DNA from: Hirsutella rhossiliensis
Taxonomy: Eukaryota > Ascomycota > Sordariomycetes > Hypocreales > Ophiocordycipitaceae
Direction: 5' to 3'
DNA: 64,000 nt
NCBI RefSeq assembly: GCF_020360975.1
Contig: NW_025408680.1
Span: forward strand, 1,922,001 to 1,986,000
The notes below the pieces were generated by a model. It saw only the letters and a program-made list of their open reading frames with translations, ran no database searches and was not told where the DNA came from. Every line of letters begins with the position of its first letter. Position 1 is the stretch's first letter. Positions 11,714-22,879 of the stretch are shown piece by piece. A program made the translations under genes and the position numbers.

Positions 11714-13098
11714 AACGAGGCCGAACACTTGACTGCGAGCACACGAGACGGGCGACGTGGTGGCTCCGCCGCGAGTCGCAGCTTCACCCCCACCAGCAGC
11801 CGAGAGGAGTCGGACACGAGCTTTGCTGATACGGTGATGAGCTCGGCGCAAAGCTCGATTGCCGCTCCCAAGGGAAGCAGACGTACGAGCGAGGAGCGCT
11901 CTGCAATCGCGAGCTGGAGATCGGGACACGACTCGCAGTATTGACGGTCGAAAGGCCGCCGAGACTATGTCTAAGCCAAGGGCCTGACGTGCTGCACGTG
12001 CTGATGACACGGACTGCCGACGAGGCGGGCCATGAGAAGATGACGAGCAATGGTTCATCGGCTAGGCATGAGGGCGATCATCTGCCCAAAGTTGCTTTAC
12101 TTTGATGTATTGGGGACTTGACTGTCGGAATGCACACGGGGCCGGATGATTTGGAGGCGATGTGGAAGCCTGGGAAACGACAGCTCTCCCAGTACTCTGT
12201 TGGAGAGGGGCGGGGGGGCTTGGAGTGTTGAGCCGCGGCCATGTTGAAAGGGCACTCCAGATGATGTTAGAAGCCCTGCTGATATGGAGCAGCCAGTGGC
12301 GATGTTACAGTAGTGGTACCCGAATTATATGTAGGTAGGATACCCGAGGTCAGGGCAGGATCTGGCAAGCGCACGCGCAGACCATAATGGGTGGCTGTCT
12401 GCTAGTTTTATAGTTATTGCTTATCCGCGGTAGCATACATTCATCATGGCCCGCTCTCCCGGTGTCGTCTCTCGTGCAATTCTACAGGTACTTGAATGCC
12501 CTAGAAGTTGGGGTTGCTGACGAGCGAGCCAGATGCCACGAACTCCCGCGCCTGCAGAGCGCGAGTTGATATGACGTCACTCATTGATGGCCCCATAGTG
12601 CCAGAGTCGCAGCTCACCAAGCCGGGAAGGCCTCCAGAGTCCAGACTGTGCCAGCGCGCCTTTGAGGTTGCTGCGGCCACGGCTGAAGTTCCCGCCACTT
12701 GGCGGCCTCACAACCTATCGGTCTGCCCTCTCTCCCTTGCCCGGTCTCTTCCCCTGTGTCGACTTCTTGCGGGCGGACAGCCGTGCTTTTCACATCATCT
12801 CAGAGTACTTTGTCGCCGCGTCTCCTCTTTATTAAGTCCGTGTCATTCAGGGGAGACCTGGAGACAGCTACTGCCCAGGCCTCGGCCCTGATTTTCATCG
12901 GCGTCGAGTCATCCTTGGAGACTGGCTGAACTTGGCGGCCAGCGCCATCACCATCCCAAGCCCACCAAGACGCTGGCGCTCAGGTATAAATCCTCCACGA
13001 CCTCGCCCTCAGCATGCTTGGGACCAAGTCGTCTCTGGCCGAGTACACCAATTAGACCACTTCCCCCCAACCCTCCCCCCAACTTACACACTTTGATC
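11714..13098. other. Intergenic: 3' region of STRAP-like gene and promoter of VIT/VWA gene
   Basis: About 1.4 kb without a credible gene. ORFs on both strands lack domains and overlap neighbouring exons out of frame. Confidence 0.5.
12985..12990 (+). promoter_or_regulatory. TATA box (TATAAA) of the VIT/VWA gene
   Basis: A TATAAA lies 114 bp upstream of the ATG at 13,099, a plausible core promoter distance with a short 5' UTR. Confidence 0.5.
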
Positions 13099-15960
13099 AT
13101 GGTCAACTTGTTCCATCCTCCTGCGCCTCGGCTGCCGCCGCGTGGCTGTTTCGTCATTCGCGATTCCGACCGCAAGTTCCTCCCCGTCATCGACGTCGAC
13201 GCCCACGCTACCGTCCTGTCCGCCTCCTCGCGCACCACGCTTACGCAAACATTTATCAACCCGGACAGTAAAAGGGGGCTCGACGAGGTCCGCTATGATT
13301 TCCCCCTCTACGATGGCGTGACGGTGGTCAACTTCGTGTACACTGTCGGCGACCGCAAAATCGAGGCTGTCGTTAAAGAGCGCCAGGCGGCCAGGAAGAT
13401 GTACAAAGATGCTGCCAGCCGCGGCGAGACGGCTGGCTTGTTGGAGCAGAGTTTCCGCGCTTCAGACGTCTTTACCGCCAGCATCGGCAATGTCCCTGCG
13501 GGTGAGAAGGTCAAGGTTGAAATGACATACCTCGGGGAACTCGAGCATGACGCCGAGGCAGATGCCGTGCGCTTGACCATTCCCACCACCATTGCGCCCA
13601 GATATGATGGAAATCAAGTCCTTGGCACCACCCCCCATAGCACGGCTCCCGGCGCAGCCGAGGGAGGTGGAAGGATATCCATCACCGTCGACGCCGAAAT
13701 GGCCGATGGCTGCTTCATTACGAATGTCCACTCGCCGTCACACCCAATCTCCGTCAACACTGGCAAGACGTCAACTGCCACCAGCAAGCCATCGTCACCG
13801 CAAAGAGCCTCTGCGACACTGGCTCTTGGCACTTCCAAGTTGGAAAAGGACTTTGTCATCATGATAGTGGCCGACGGCCTCGGCAGCCCTACGGCCATCC
13901 TCGAGACCCATCCTGACCTTCAGAGGCGAGCGTTGATGGCAACCTTGGTGCCCAGGTTCAACCTCCCCGTCAGCAAGCCTGAAGTTGTTTTCGTGTGCGA
14001 TCGGAGCGGCAGCATGGGCGATGGCCAAAAGATTCCGAATCTAGTTGCCGCCCTGCAAATCTTCCTCAAGTCACTGCCTGTGGGCGTCAGGTTCAATGTC
14101 TGCAGCTTCGGCTCGAGATTCACCTTTCTCTGGGAAAACTCTCAATTCTACGATCAGTCTTCCCTGGACAAAGCCGTGCAACATGTCAAATCATTTGAAG
14201 CAGACTATGGAGGAACCGAGATTTACCAGCCCCTGGAAGAAGCCTTTCGGAGGCGACTCACCGACATGAACCTCGAGGTCTTCCTGCTTACCGATGGTGA
14301 AATTTGGGAGCAGAACCAGCTCTTCAGCATGATTCACGACCACGTTGCCAAGAGCGCAGGTGCGATTCGGGTCTTTACGCTGGGGGTCGGCGACGAGGCC
14401 AGCTCGGCCCTGATCCAGGGGGTAGCGCGGGCCGGCAATGGCTTCGCCCAGAAGGTTGCGGAGAACGAGAAGATGGACAAGAAGGTCATCAGAATGCTAA
14501 AGGGTGCCCTGGCGCCGCACATCAACGACTGCGCACTCGAGATCCAGTACCAAGGGCCCACGGGTGACGATCGCACGGCCAACGACGAAGATTTCGAGGT
14601 CGTCGAGAAAGTCGACTGCCTATCCATCGGCGCCGAGCAAGATGACGCGACGGCAAGCAAGCCTGCAGAGTCGAAGCTACCCAAGAAGCCCATTTTGTTT
14701 TATGATCCAGATGTTAAGGACGACGAAATGGAGATGACCACGGCGCCTACTTGCGACGACAATGGGTATAACAAGCTTCCCGAGGTTGCATCGCCTCGCT
14801 ATCTCCAGGCTCCTTTCAAAATTCCCGCGCTCTTCCCCTTCAACCGAGCGACAGTCTACGTCATGCTTTCAGCTTCAACCCCCAGCCGCGAGATCAAATC
14901 GGTCGTCCTCACGGGGATGTCCGCCCACGGGCCGCTCAGGCTCGAGGTGCCGGTGACGAAGCTCGCTGAAAAGGGTACAACGATTCACCAACTCGCTGCC
15001 CGCAAAGCGATCCAAGAGCTCGAAGAGAATGGGGGCTGGATCGCTCATGCCGAGGACAATAGCGGGAAATTGCTGAGAGAGGAGTTTGCGGCTCATTTCG
15101 ACGAGATGATCGCCCGGGAGGGCGCCAGGCTAGGCGTGGAGTATCGAGTGGGCGGGAAATGGTGCTCGTTTGTGGCTGTTAAGGAGACGGAATCCCGCGG
15201 CCCCACCAATGATGAGGAGGCGGGAACGCTTGGAGAGTTCGAGGTGGTTCGCGCCGAAGACTTGGAGCCGCCACAAGCCATGTTTGGCGCTTCCGCTCCC
15301 CGAAACCTGCAGATGTTTGCGGCTGCAACTCCTACAAGCTCGTCCGGGTCACTCTTCGGGGGTGCTGCTCCAATGGCCATGTGCGCATCGATGCCAATGT
15401 CAATGATGCACTCTAAGCCAGCACCCCCACCTGCAGCTGCACCAGTGACTTTTGGTAGCAGCTCATACGTGTTGAACAGCGGAGATGATGAGGATACAAG
15501 GTTTGGACTTTTGGATGATGGCCTGGCTCCGTTGCGGGGGAAAAATTCAACAAATCGACCAAGGCTCCTGGTGGGAGGTGGTGCACCTTCGTCTGTCCAT
15601 CTGCAAGACGAGGGCGCTCAAGGTGAGGGTATGTCCGACCACAGCGATCCTCTCACAGGTCTTGCGTCTCTCCAGACGTTTATCGGGAGCTGGAAATGGA
15701 GCCCCGAGCTGGAGAAGATTCTTGACGTGACACAGAAGACGGCGGCGGAGATGCAGTTGCCCACGGATAGCGTCGGCCAGGCCGAGATTTTGGCGACGCT
15801 CTGCGCCGTGGTGTTTCTGAGGACAAGACTGGCGGACCAGAAGGATGCGTGGGAGATGATGGTTGAGAAGTCGGAGGGTTGGCTCGGGGAACAGACTGGG
15901 GAGACGGCAGCCAGGCTGGAGAAGATGGTGGAGGACGCCGGCCTTTTCGGGTCGGCCTAG
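13099..15960 (+). CDS. VIT and von Willebrand factor A domain protein
   Basis: Single-exon gene of 953 aa. I start at ATG 13,099 because the open frame further upstream has only a TTG codon. The N-terminal VIT domain (about residues 10-140) includes YDFPLYDGVTVVNFVY, DRKIEAVVKER and FTASIGNVPAGEKVKVEMTY. A VWA domain follows with a complete MIDAS motif D301-R-S303-G-S305 and the later LTDGEIW. This pairing is that of the inter-alpha-trypsin inhibitor heavy chain/VWA5A/PARP4-like family. The Ala/Pro/Met-rich linker (about 730-800) precedes a C-terminal helical module (FIGSWKWSPELEKIL, VVFLRTRLADQKDAWEMM) seen in VWA5A- and PARP4-type proteins. No signal peptide is apparent, so a cytosolic scaffold role is inferred. 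Confidence 0.88.
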   Translation: MVNLFHPPAPRLPPRGCFVIRDSDRKFLPVIDVDAHATVLSASSRTTLTQTFINPDSKRGLDEVRYDFPLYDGVTVVNFVYTVGDRKIEAVVKERQAARKMYKDAASRGETAGLLEQSFRASDVFTASIGNVPAGEKVKVEMTYLGELEHDAEADAVRLTIPTTIAPRYDGNQVLGTTPHSTAPGAAEGGGRISITVDAEMADGCFITNVHSPSHPISVNTGKTSTATSKPSSPQRASATLALGTSKLEKDFVIMIVADGLGSPTAILETHPDLQRRALMATLVPRFNLPVSKPEVVFVCDRSGSMGDGQKIPNLVAALQIFLKSLPVGVRFNVCSFGSRFTFLWENSQFYDQSSLDKAVQHVKSFEADYGGTEIYQPLEEAFRRRLTDMNLEVFLLTDGEIWEQNQLFSMIHDHVAKSAGAIRVFTLGVGDEASSALIQGVARAGNGFAQKVAENEKMDKKVIRMLKGALAPHINDCALEIQYQGPTGDDRTANDEDFEVVEKVDCLSIGAEQDDATASKPAESKLPKKPILFYDPDVKDDEMEMTTAPTCDDNGYNKLPEVASPRYLQAPFKIPALFPFNRATVYVMLSASTPSREIKSVVLTGMSAHGPLRLEVPVTKLAEKGTTIHQLAARKAIQELEENGGWIAHAEDNSGKLLREEFAAHFDEMIAREGARLGVEYRVGGKWCSFVAVKETESRGPTNDEEAGTLGEFEVVRAEDLEPPQAMFGASAPRNLQMFAAATPTSSSGSLFGGAAPMAMCASMPMSMMHSKPAPPPAAAPVTFGSSSYVLNSGDDEDTRFGLLDDGLAPLRGKNSTNRPRLLVGGGAPSSVHLQDEGAQGEGMSDHSDPLTGLASLQTFIGSWKWSPELEKILDVTQKTAAEMQLPTDSVGQAEILATLCAVVFLRTRLADQKDAWEMMVEKSEGWLGEQTGETAARLEKMVEDAGLFGSA

Positions 15961-16489
15961 GAATAGGGGTCTAGATAGTTTCCGGCAACAAGGAAGCGTA
16001 CAAACCACAGATATTGGACCTGCCTTCGGGCATAGGGGTCTCCACAGAACCTGACAATACAAAAAGTCCTCACATTCGGGCTCGTTGTAGGCACGTGTGT
16101 GGACGAGTAACCTGGTTGCGTCTTTGCTCCAATACAGCAAGCTAGAAGGCACTCTGAGCGAAGCCCGCGAGTCTGCCCGCTCAAGTGTATTTGACAAAAG
16201 GCACCTGATGTAAATATACACTTGGGAGAGCTCACGAGCATGGGAGAAAGAGAACGCCGCTGTTTCGCCACCGTCATAAGTGCCAGCCCCCTGTATTTAC
16301 CTGCGACAGCGAGTGAGTCCCCTTGAATAATGGCGCTTATCTTGAGAGTTGGTCCCTCGTCATCAAATGATGCCGGCGTGGTGGCTGCCAGCTCCCCTCC
16401 TTCTCGTTCAACTCGAGGGGCATCGCAATTGTGTCCGCCGTGGGCGGCAGACTCCGTAACAAGGGTATGGGGAAAGCGCACTACCCCAA
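15961..16489. other. Intergenic, convergent
   Basis: 3' regions of the VIT/VWA and glyoxalase-like genes. No further feature seen. Confidence 0.5.
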
Positions 16490-17009
16490 TTACTGGGCTT
16501 TGTGGCAAACGGCTTCAATGTTGTTGCCCGCAGCGTCGAGGATGTAAGCGCCGTAGTAGTTGGCATGGTAGTGGCTTCGCAAGCCGGGGGGCCCGTTGCA
16601 CTTGGCTCCGGCCCTTATGGCGGCGGCGTGAAAGTCATCGACCGTCTTTCTGTCTGTTGAACGATCAAGGGTCAGTACTTGAAACGTCAAAGATGCCGTG
16701 ATGCAGGCACGGGGCGGGCCGGGACGGGGGCGCAAGAAGAACGGAGGTGCCAGACATGCCTGCAGCAGTGAAGGCGAGGTGGATGGGGAAAGCGGCATGC
16801 CCAGAGGAGCTGTCCTGGCCGACGACCCAAAAGTCACTGGGGCTGTAATCGGCGATGACCGGGTCGTTGGTCGAGCCCAGGCCGACGAGCGTTTCGCCGT
16901 ACTGATGTCGCTGCCCGTATCCGAGCGGCTTGAGGGCCGCGAGGTAGACGTCGAGGCACTGCTTGAACTTGTCCTTGGGGACGATGAGGCACGTGTGGTC
17001 GATAGCCAT
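16490..17009 (-). CDS. Glyoxalase/bleomycin resistance/dioxygenase (VOC) superfamily protein
   Basis: Two exons, 17009-16760 and 16653-16490, 137 aa. It starts MAIDHTCLIVPKDKFKQCLD and ends with the fungal VOC signature GLRSHYHANYYGAYILDAAG followed by NNIEAVCH. The best intron is 16759-16654, which begins GC (CAG|GCATGT) and ends CAACAG; this joins HLAFTAA to DRKTVDDFH in frame. A canonical GT alternative four bases downstream with a later AG gives GIKTVDDFH instead and cannot be excluded. VOC proteins bind a metal through His/Glu and act on small molecules; the substrate cannot be told. It is a single-domain form that would dimerise. Confidence 0.82.
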
Positions 17010-18112
17010 GGCTACTATGCAGAGGGAGAGGTAGAATGTGGATAGAGCTTTGAGTTTGAGTTGTTCGAGTTGGAGACGGAACTGGGTTATATGTCTGTCT
17101 CAACAGGCGTTTGAGAATACAACGTAGGCACACACAACATGCCTCTTCCCAGCCAGCGGGCGCCGAGGCCGTATTGGGATGTAGCCGCAACCTTGATGCG
17201 ACCCAAGTACCTCCTGAGCTATGCCGGCAGCGATGAGACGACAGATGGAATCAAGATCCCGCTACTTGGACAAGACTTGATGCGCCCCTTGCTTAATACC
17301 CGGCAGGTCTACTAGTCATAATACGGCAGCTGCTAACCGCCAATGGGCTCATTCACGATGAGAATCGTGCGTCGTGAATCCATTAGGCGGCTATACCTTC
17401 TTCAAACCCTAATGCTCCCCACGGTGCTCGGGACCGGGGAGACTGCGACGCATGCATACTCAGTCCAATGCATACAAGCCACGACCCGGCTTCGGGGTCT
17501 GGAAAACTCACTGGTTGCTGCACAAGTGAGCACTTGCCGAGCGTGCAGCGGACCATCCATATGCGCTCGTCAGCGGGCGGTGCCCCCCCCCTTTTACTCC
17601 TCATCTACCCCGCGACATCACGGTCGACGGTGTGACGCCTGATCCGGCGTGAGAAACGCCACGGCCTCGGTCTAGAGGACCGAAGACGAGATGGATGTTA
17701 AGGGCCGCGGCTTACGCACGGACTCGAGAGACTCAAAGTTACCACAGCCGTATAATTGATTAGCGCCAAGAAACCTACCGACATGAGGAACGCGGCGGCA
17801 AGCCATGTCAGATCATGGACGTGCCACGGCGGCGGCCTGGCACCTATTTCTGAGGGTTGACACGGCGCTGACGCACAGCCAGACTCCCGGCTCTTCCAAT
17901 GCCACCAAAAACTTGTTTCTCTCCATGGCGGCTGGTCCCTTCCATTCTTCCCGCGAGGTCCCTTGCGCGGAAGCTTGGAGAGTCAAGAAATATCGACCAA
18001 CGTTCAATCCGTTCTCGTGCTCCGTCTAACTATCTATAAGTCTTGTTAAATGAAAAGGCGCCATCAGTGCAACAGGCCGAGCTATGCGAAGAATAATCCA
18101 CAGTCCCTAGAC
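17010..18112. other. Intergenic
   Basis: 1.1 kb between two minus-strand genes: promoter of the VOC gene (the part next to 17,009) and 3' region of the oxidase gene. Only chance ORFs. Confidence 0.5.
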
Positions 18113-20220
18113 TCAGCCGTGTCTCTCTCCCCTTGCTTGGCAGAGGCGTCCGTCATGGCGCTCCTGCCAACGCTCGTTGCCGACGCAGGGAGAGCACCAG
18201 AGAACATCGGTTGGATCGACCTCGCGCTTAATCTTGACCAGTCGCTCGTAGTTTGAACCCCAGAATGAGTGCTGCCAGTCCTTCTCGAACGGTAGCGCCT
18301 GCAACGTCCAGAGTCAGACACCCCTCGGTGAGGCGAGACACGACGGGGGATATAAATGCTTACTTCATTAACATAAGCCCCAGACTGCGGCGTGAGATCA
18401 CGCAGCGGCTGGAACGATGTGTCGAGGAGATTAATTGTATCCTGCTCTGCTGTCTTGTTGAACGGCGAGTAATTGGCCACCGTCACTGCTCGAAACACGT
18501 CAGCAAACAGGGAAGCTCGTCTTACCCATGCGCCGAAGCGAAAGCGGATCAGGACTTACACGCATGCACAAAAGCTGAGTGCCAGGCCGGGTTGACGGCA
18601 TTCCCGCCCCCTCGAGGCCTCGCGTTCTTGGCGCCCTTGCTGGAGACGAGAAAGGCCATGACGCTGCCACTGGGCTTGCTTCCTGCCTTGAGCGCGTTTG
18701 CTAGAGCCTTGGTGTCGCCCGTCAGAGCCCTCTCATCCAAGAGTCGTGAGACGGCCCACGAGCTGTTGCCGGCGGGACTCATGTCGTAGTTTTCCGTGAT
18801 CCATGCCAGGAACGAGGGATACTGTTTCGTCTGGAGCAGCAGCCTGGCCTTCCCGCGCCACTCGGCCTGGATCACGTCTTGAACCGGCTTGAAGACTTTT
18901 TGGGCAACGTTGCTGTCGTTGGAGTTCTGGATCAGGGTGATGCCGAACGCGCCAGCGAGCGGCCCCGTGGCGTTGCGGCCAGGCTCGGGAATCGGGTCGG
19001 CGATGTGGTTGGTGACAAAGTTCCACCCCGAGATCCCGGATCGCACAAGCTGGGGGAACTTTGAGAGGACATTAGCGGCAAGATCGTATAAAAAGGGGCT
19101 CTTGGCGTCTGTGACGGCCATCCAGCGGATGCTGGTGATCTTTGGCGACGGGTGAGTCCACATGGTGATATTGGTGATGACTCCAAAGGTCGAGCCGCCG
19201 CCCTGGATCAAGTGAACACACGAGACCGCAGTTAGCATATGGGCAATTATTTCCAGACTCATTCATCGCCGATACACTCACGCCTCTCATGGCCCAGAAA
19301 AGATCAGGGTGGCGGTCCTCGTTGGCGGTAATTAGCTTGCCGGCCGGAGTCACGACCTCGATCTCCAGAACATTGTCTGCTGCCAGGCCAAACCGGGGAG
19401 CCAAGACCGAGTGGCCGGCGCCCGTCATGTAGCCGGTGATGCCGACGCTTTTCCCCGCGCCGCCCACAATCGTCTGGCCGTATTTGTCGGTGGCCTTGTA
19501 GACGTCGAACATTTGCGCGCCCGCCCCGACGGTCACGGCGTTGCCCCGAAGGACCCTGCTGGAGCCGGCGAGCTTGAACTTGCCTGGGCGGAACGTGATG
19601 TCACTCATGTGGTGGGTCCAGATGGACAGCGCGCCCGGGGCGATGGAGCGCCCGATGAAGTCGTGGCCAGTGCCCCTGACGACGAGTCTGATGTTGTGCT
19701 TTCGGGCTACATGGACGTCCGCGAGACAAACCTGGCTGTCAGCAATCAGGATCTAAAGGGGAGCTTCTGGGGCAGGCGCACCGAAGTCGACCCCGATCTT
19801 GACATGCTCTGCGGTGAAGGCATCAACCACGTAGGGAGGATATCCCTGACCGCTGCATGGCACCTTGGGGTCGGGCAGGCAAGAATATTTGGTGAACTGA
19901 TCCCGCATGACGGAGACGGGATTCTCGGTGTGCCATTGGTAGCTGCTCCAGTTCCTCTGCACGTTCGGGCACTGATCGGCGTCGTAGGTAGGATGTCCGA
20001 GGTGGCAAACGGCACCTGGCGGGGCAGGGGCCAGGAGTCGTCCGCCGAGCGTCTCATTGAGACTCTTCCAAACCCCCGTCGACGGCCAATCGCGACTGCC
20101 TGGAAAGGCCCTGCATTCGTTTGGCAAGGTGTAGTTTGTGGCAGCGGCCGAAGCAAGTCCCGGAAGACAGGAGAGGGACAGCAGCGCTATGTGCGCCGCC
20201 GTGTCCCGTGGAAGAAGCAT
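18113..20220 (-). CDS. Secreted FAD-binding PCMH/BBE-type oxidoreductase
   Basis: Five exons: 20220-19782, 19706-19282, 19202-18560, 18485-18364, 18298-18113; introns 19781-19707, 19281-19203 (GTGAGT...CCAG), 18559-18486 and 18363-18299. The product is 604 aa. A signal peptide ([13 protein letters not shown]) precedes the FAD-binding domain: [25 protein letters not shown] across intron 1 carries the His expected to link FAD, then [34 protein letters not shown] across intron 2. The BBE C-terminus is [20 protein letters not shown] plus DPTDVLW. The exon 4 acceptor has two possible AGs (CAG preferred, giving HALTVANYS). Members oxidise alcohols, sugars or alkaloid-like metabolites with O2, often in secondary metabolism; the substrate is unknown. 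Confidence 0.9.
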
Positions 20221-22879
20221 CGTAGATGGTGAGCCGTAGAGACCGGCTAGAACGAGAGCCCAGAATCACGATGGTGAGCGCTCAGAAGCCAGAGACTTGG
20301 TGTAATGGCCAAGGGGTCTCTCGGCAGGTATAGCTTCAGTCTGCCCGCAGCGGATAGATGCACCTAGGCCGGCCTCGGAACGTATCATAGAGGGTGTTCT
20401 GGGCCGAATGTCTGCAAGACGGACGCCTTTATAGGATACATGCTCCATTTCCATGGGATAGAATAACTCGTCATTTTGAGACCCCGAACTCCCGGTCCGT
20501 GACGGACCACGGAATGACCATCATAGGTCACTGGGTCGCTTTGGCGCTGCTGGTCTACTTTGACTTTCACTCTTGCTCTCACTTTCTCCCACTCGCTTTC
20601 GCTCTCGCTCTCTTTCTATTTCTGGTGAGCTGCGCTGAAAGCCGGGCGCCAAGAGTCATCTGCCCGGTCGTGTAGGGGTTTGCCTGTCTCAGCTTTTCAT
20701 GTCGGCGGTGATCGGCGAGACGCCATTGTCGTTGCAGACCCATTCAGCTGCTAGCTTGGGAACATGTTCGCCGGGGGGATGCAAGGGGCAAGGCACCCAC
20801 AAGAACGGGATGTGTTGGCCATGCCGGTGCATCGGTCCCTTGCACGTGGCGTCCACGTTTACGTCTGTACTCGACGCTTCTCAGCAACAGAGACTCCCCG
20901 GCTGGAGCGGAGGTAAAGTAATCCTGGAGGCGACGTTCGTGTGTACCTTGCAGCAAGCTGACCAACTCAACACAAGGCCCGGCCGGTATCGTTAATCTCG
21001 TCCTCCGTGCTCCGGCGTTGGTAGGCGCGGCGCTTACTTCAGTGTGTCCTATTAGGCACCCGCTCCGTCCAACCCAGGGACGGGACTGAGGAGCCGGGAA
21101 TTTGCGCCCTGTACGATGCTGAGCTTCGCCTTGTGTTGGGTAAGAAGTGTCAGAGCGCTTCCATGATTGGATAACTCCCGAAAGCGTCGGCCAGGAGCCC
21201 TGGGCCACACTTGTTCTAACCCCATCGATTGCATCCTCCAAATCTGCCTGGAACCCCCAGCTGGCTGGGCCCATGCCCGCAATGAGACAAAACGGAGGTT
21301 TGACAGGCGGCCTGCATCGCTTAAAGCGACCTGGCTGCTCGCCGCCGCCACGGTGGCTGCTCGACGGCCTAACTCCGTTCCTGTTCGGAGCGCATGAGAG
21401 GCGCGAGCGGGCGTAAGCAGAGGCATGATCTAAGCGCGGATGCTTCCTCTATTCAGGGGCCACATGGAATCCAGGAGTGCTAATCCAGCGGGGACTAAGT
21501 ATAGTTTTATAATTTTTTGTTATCGTTTCACTTCCTTAGCACCTACCTTCTCTTCTTCCTTCACCTCTCTACCTGGTTTTTGCTTGCCTACTTACCTGAG
21601 GACTCCTTTCCTTGCCGTAGACATAATCGTCTCGAGGTATATGCCGTAGTTACCGTTGAACCACTAGAATAAGTCGACAATCGTCTTGATTTAAGCCACG
21701 TAGAGCTAATTTAGCCTTCGCCAGCCATCCGGACCGCTGCTTCAACCTCGGCCAAATGGCTGGGGGAAGGTACAACTGTGCTTCCCATCCAGCAAAACCC
21801 AAAATCCTCTGTACAGCCTGCTTGATCTTGTCGACTAGAGCGGCGTCGAGGCACAGGCTTTGTCGTGGCAGCCCTAGGGTCATCAGGCTGCTAGCGACTA
21901 TTACCTCGCAACTGCACACCACTGGGACTGCCGTCGAGCAATTGCAGCCCCCCGGTCGAGCACGAGAGCTGTTAGTATGAATCTAATGGGAGCGGGTTTC
22001 CGGTAATCTGGATGTGGAGGACAGCAGAAAAAACCAACAGCTCAAAGGTACCCCCTTTCTTCGACGTTGGCTGGGAACAGGGCCTCGGGTTCTTTAAAAC
22101 AGGGACGAAGTTGGACAACTTGTCGAACTCAGCGGTATGTCGGTTTGGGCAAAGCCCGCCATGGCTATGTGATAGTATAGTCTGAGTAGAACAAGGAATC
22201 GATAGGGCGGAGCAGATAGAGCGGATCAGGAGTCGTTATCGAGATGATTGTAAGCTACTTGGCGAGTTGGAAGTACTAAGTTTGAAATTATTGTTAGTTC
22301 AAGTCCAAGACAAAATACCTAAAGGAATGCCGGCCCTTACAGGTACACGGGACGCAGTAGCTAGCCCACATGTAGCCAGTATAAGGAATTAGCCAGCTGC
22401 CTATTGCATCGTAGGCACGCGCGAGAGAACCCCTTTAAGGACCGTGCTTTCCTCAGGCACGTTACATATATATACATATATGTAGAGTATTCTTGACCCG
22501 AACTCAAACCTTATGGTGGCAACTCCGTTATCTAAGATCTGTGACGGCTTGGGAGTCGCAATTAGGGGAGGGTACCTTGGTCAGTTAGATTTAATAAGTC
22601 ATTGTGGATGAATCGAATTATGTTTAATGATTATCCTCTCCTCTAATAAGAGTAACAGTTTGCTTCTTTAATACACACATGAGACGTGCGGCCTTCATCT
22701 TCTCTGCCTTGCGGGGAGAGTTCAACAGAAAGAAAGCCCTGCGAGAAGCCCCACGTATAATTTTAATGCTAATATTGTTGCGCACTCTGGCCAGTAACAT
22801 TATGTTTAGGGCTGCGAGAGAAACCGCTTGCAACGTGAATGCTCATCTACGCCCATCCCCTCCTTTTTTTGCCGAGCTT
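20221..22879. other. Gene-free transition zone
   Basis: 2.7 kb with no supportable gene. The first few hundred bases would be the oxidase promoter. From about 21,480 the base composition becomes more AT-rich and sequence looks decayed. Around 22,489-22,540 there is a GGTGGCAACTCCGTTATC-like stretch reminiscent of a retroelement primer-binding/leader region, but I could not delimit an element. Confidence 0.4.

Noticed and set aside
19411..20232. 273-codon plus-strand ORF
   Set aside because: Antisense to the BBE-type oxidase, crossing its first intron; no domain.
22248..22466. TGTAAGCTACTTGG...CACGTTACA segment resembling a 219-bp solo LTR followed by a PBS-like stretch
   Set aside because: The ends are inverted (TGTAA/TTACA), but the flanks do not match as a target duplication and no second copy is in the window.
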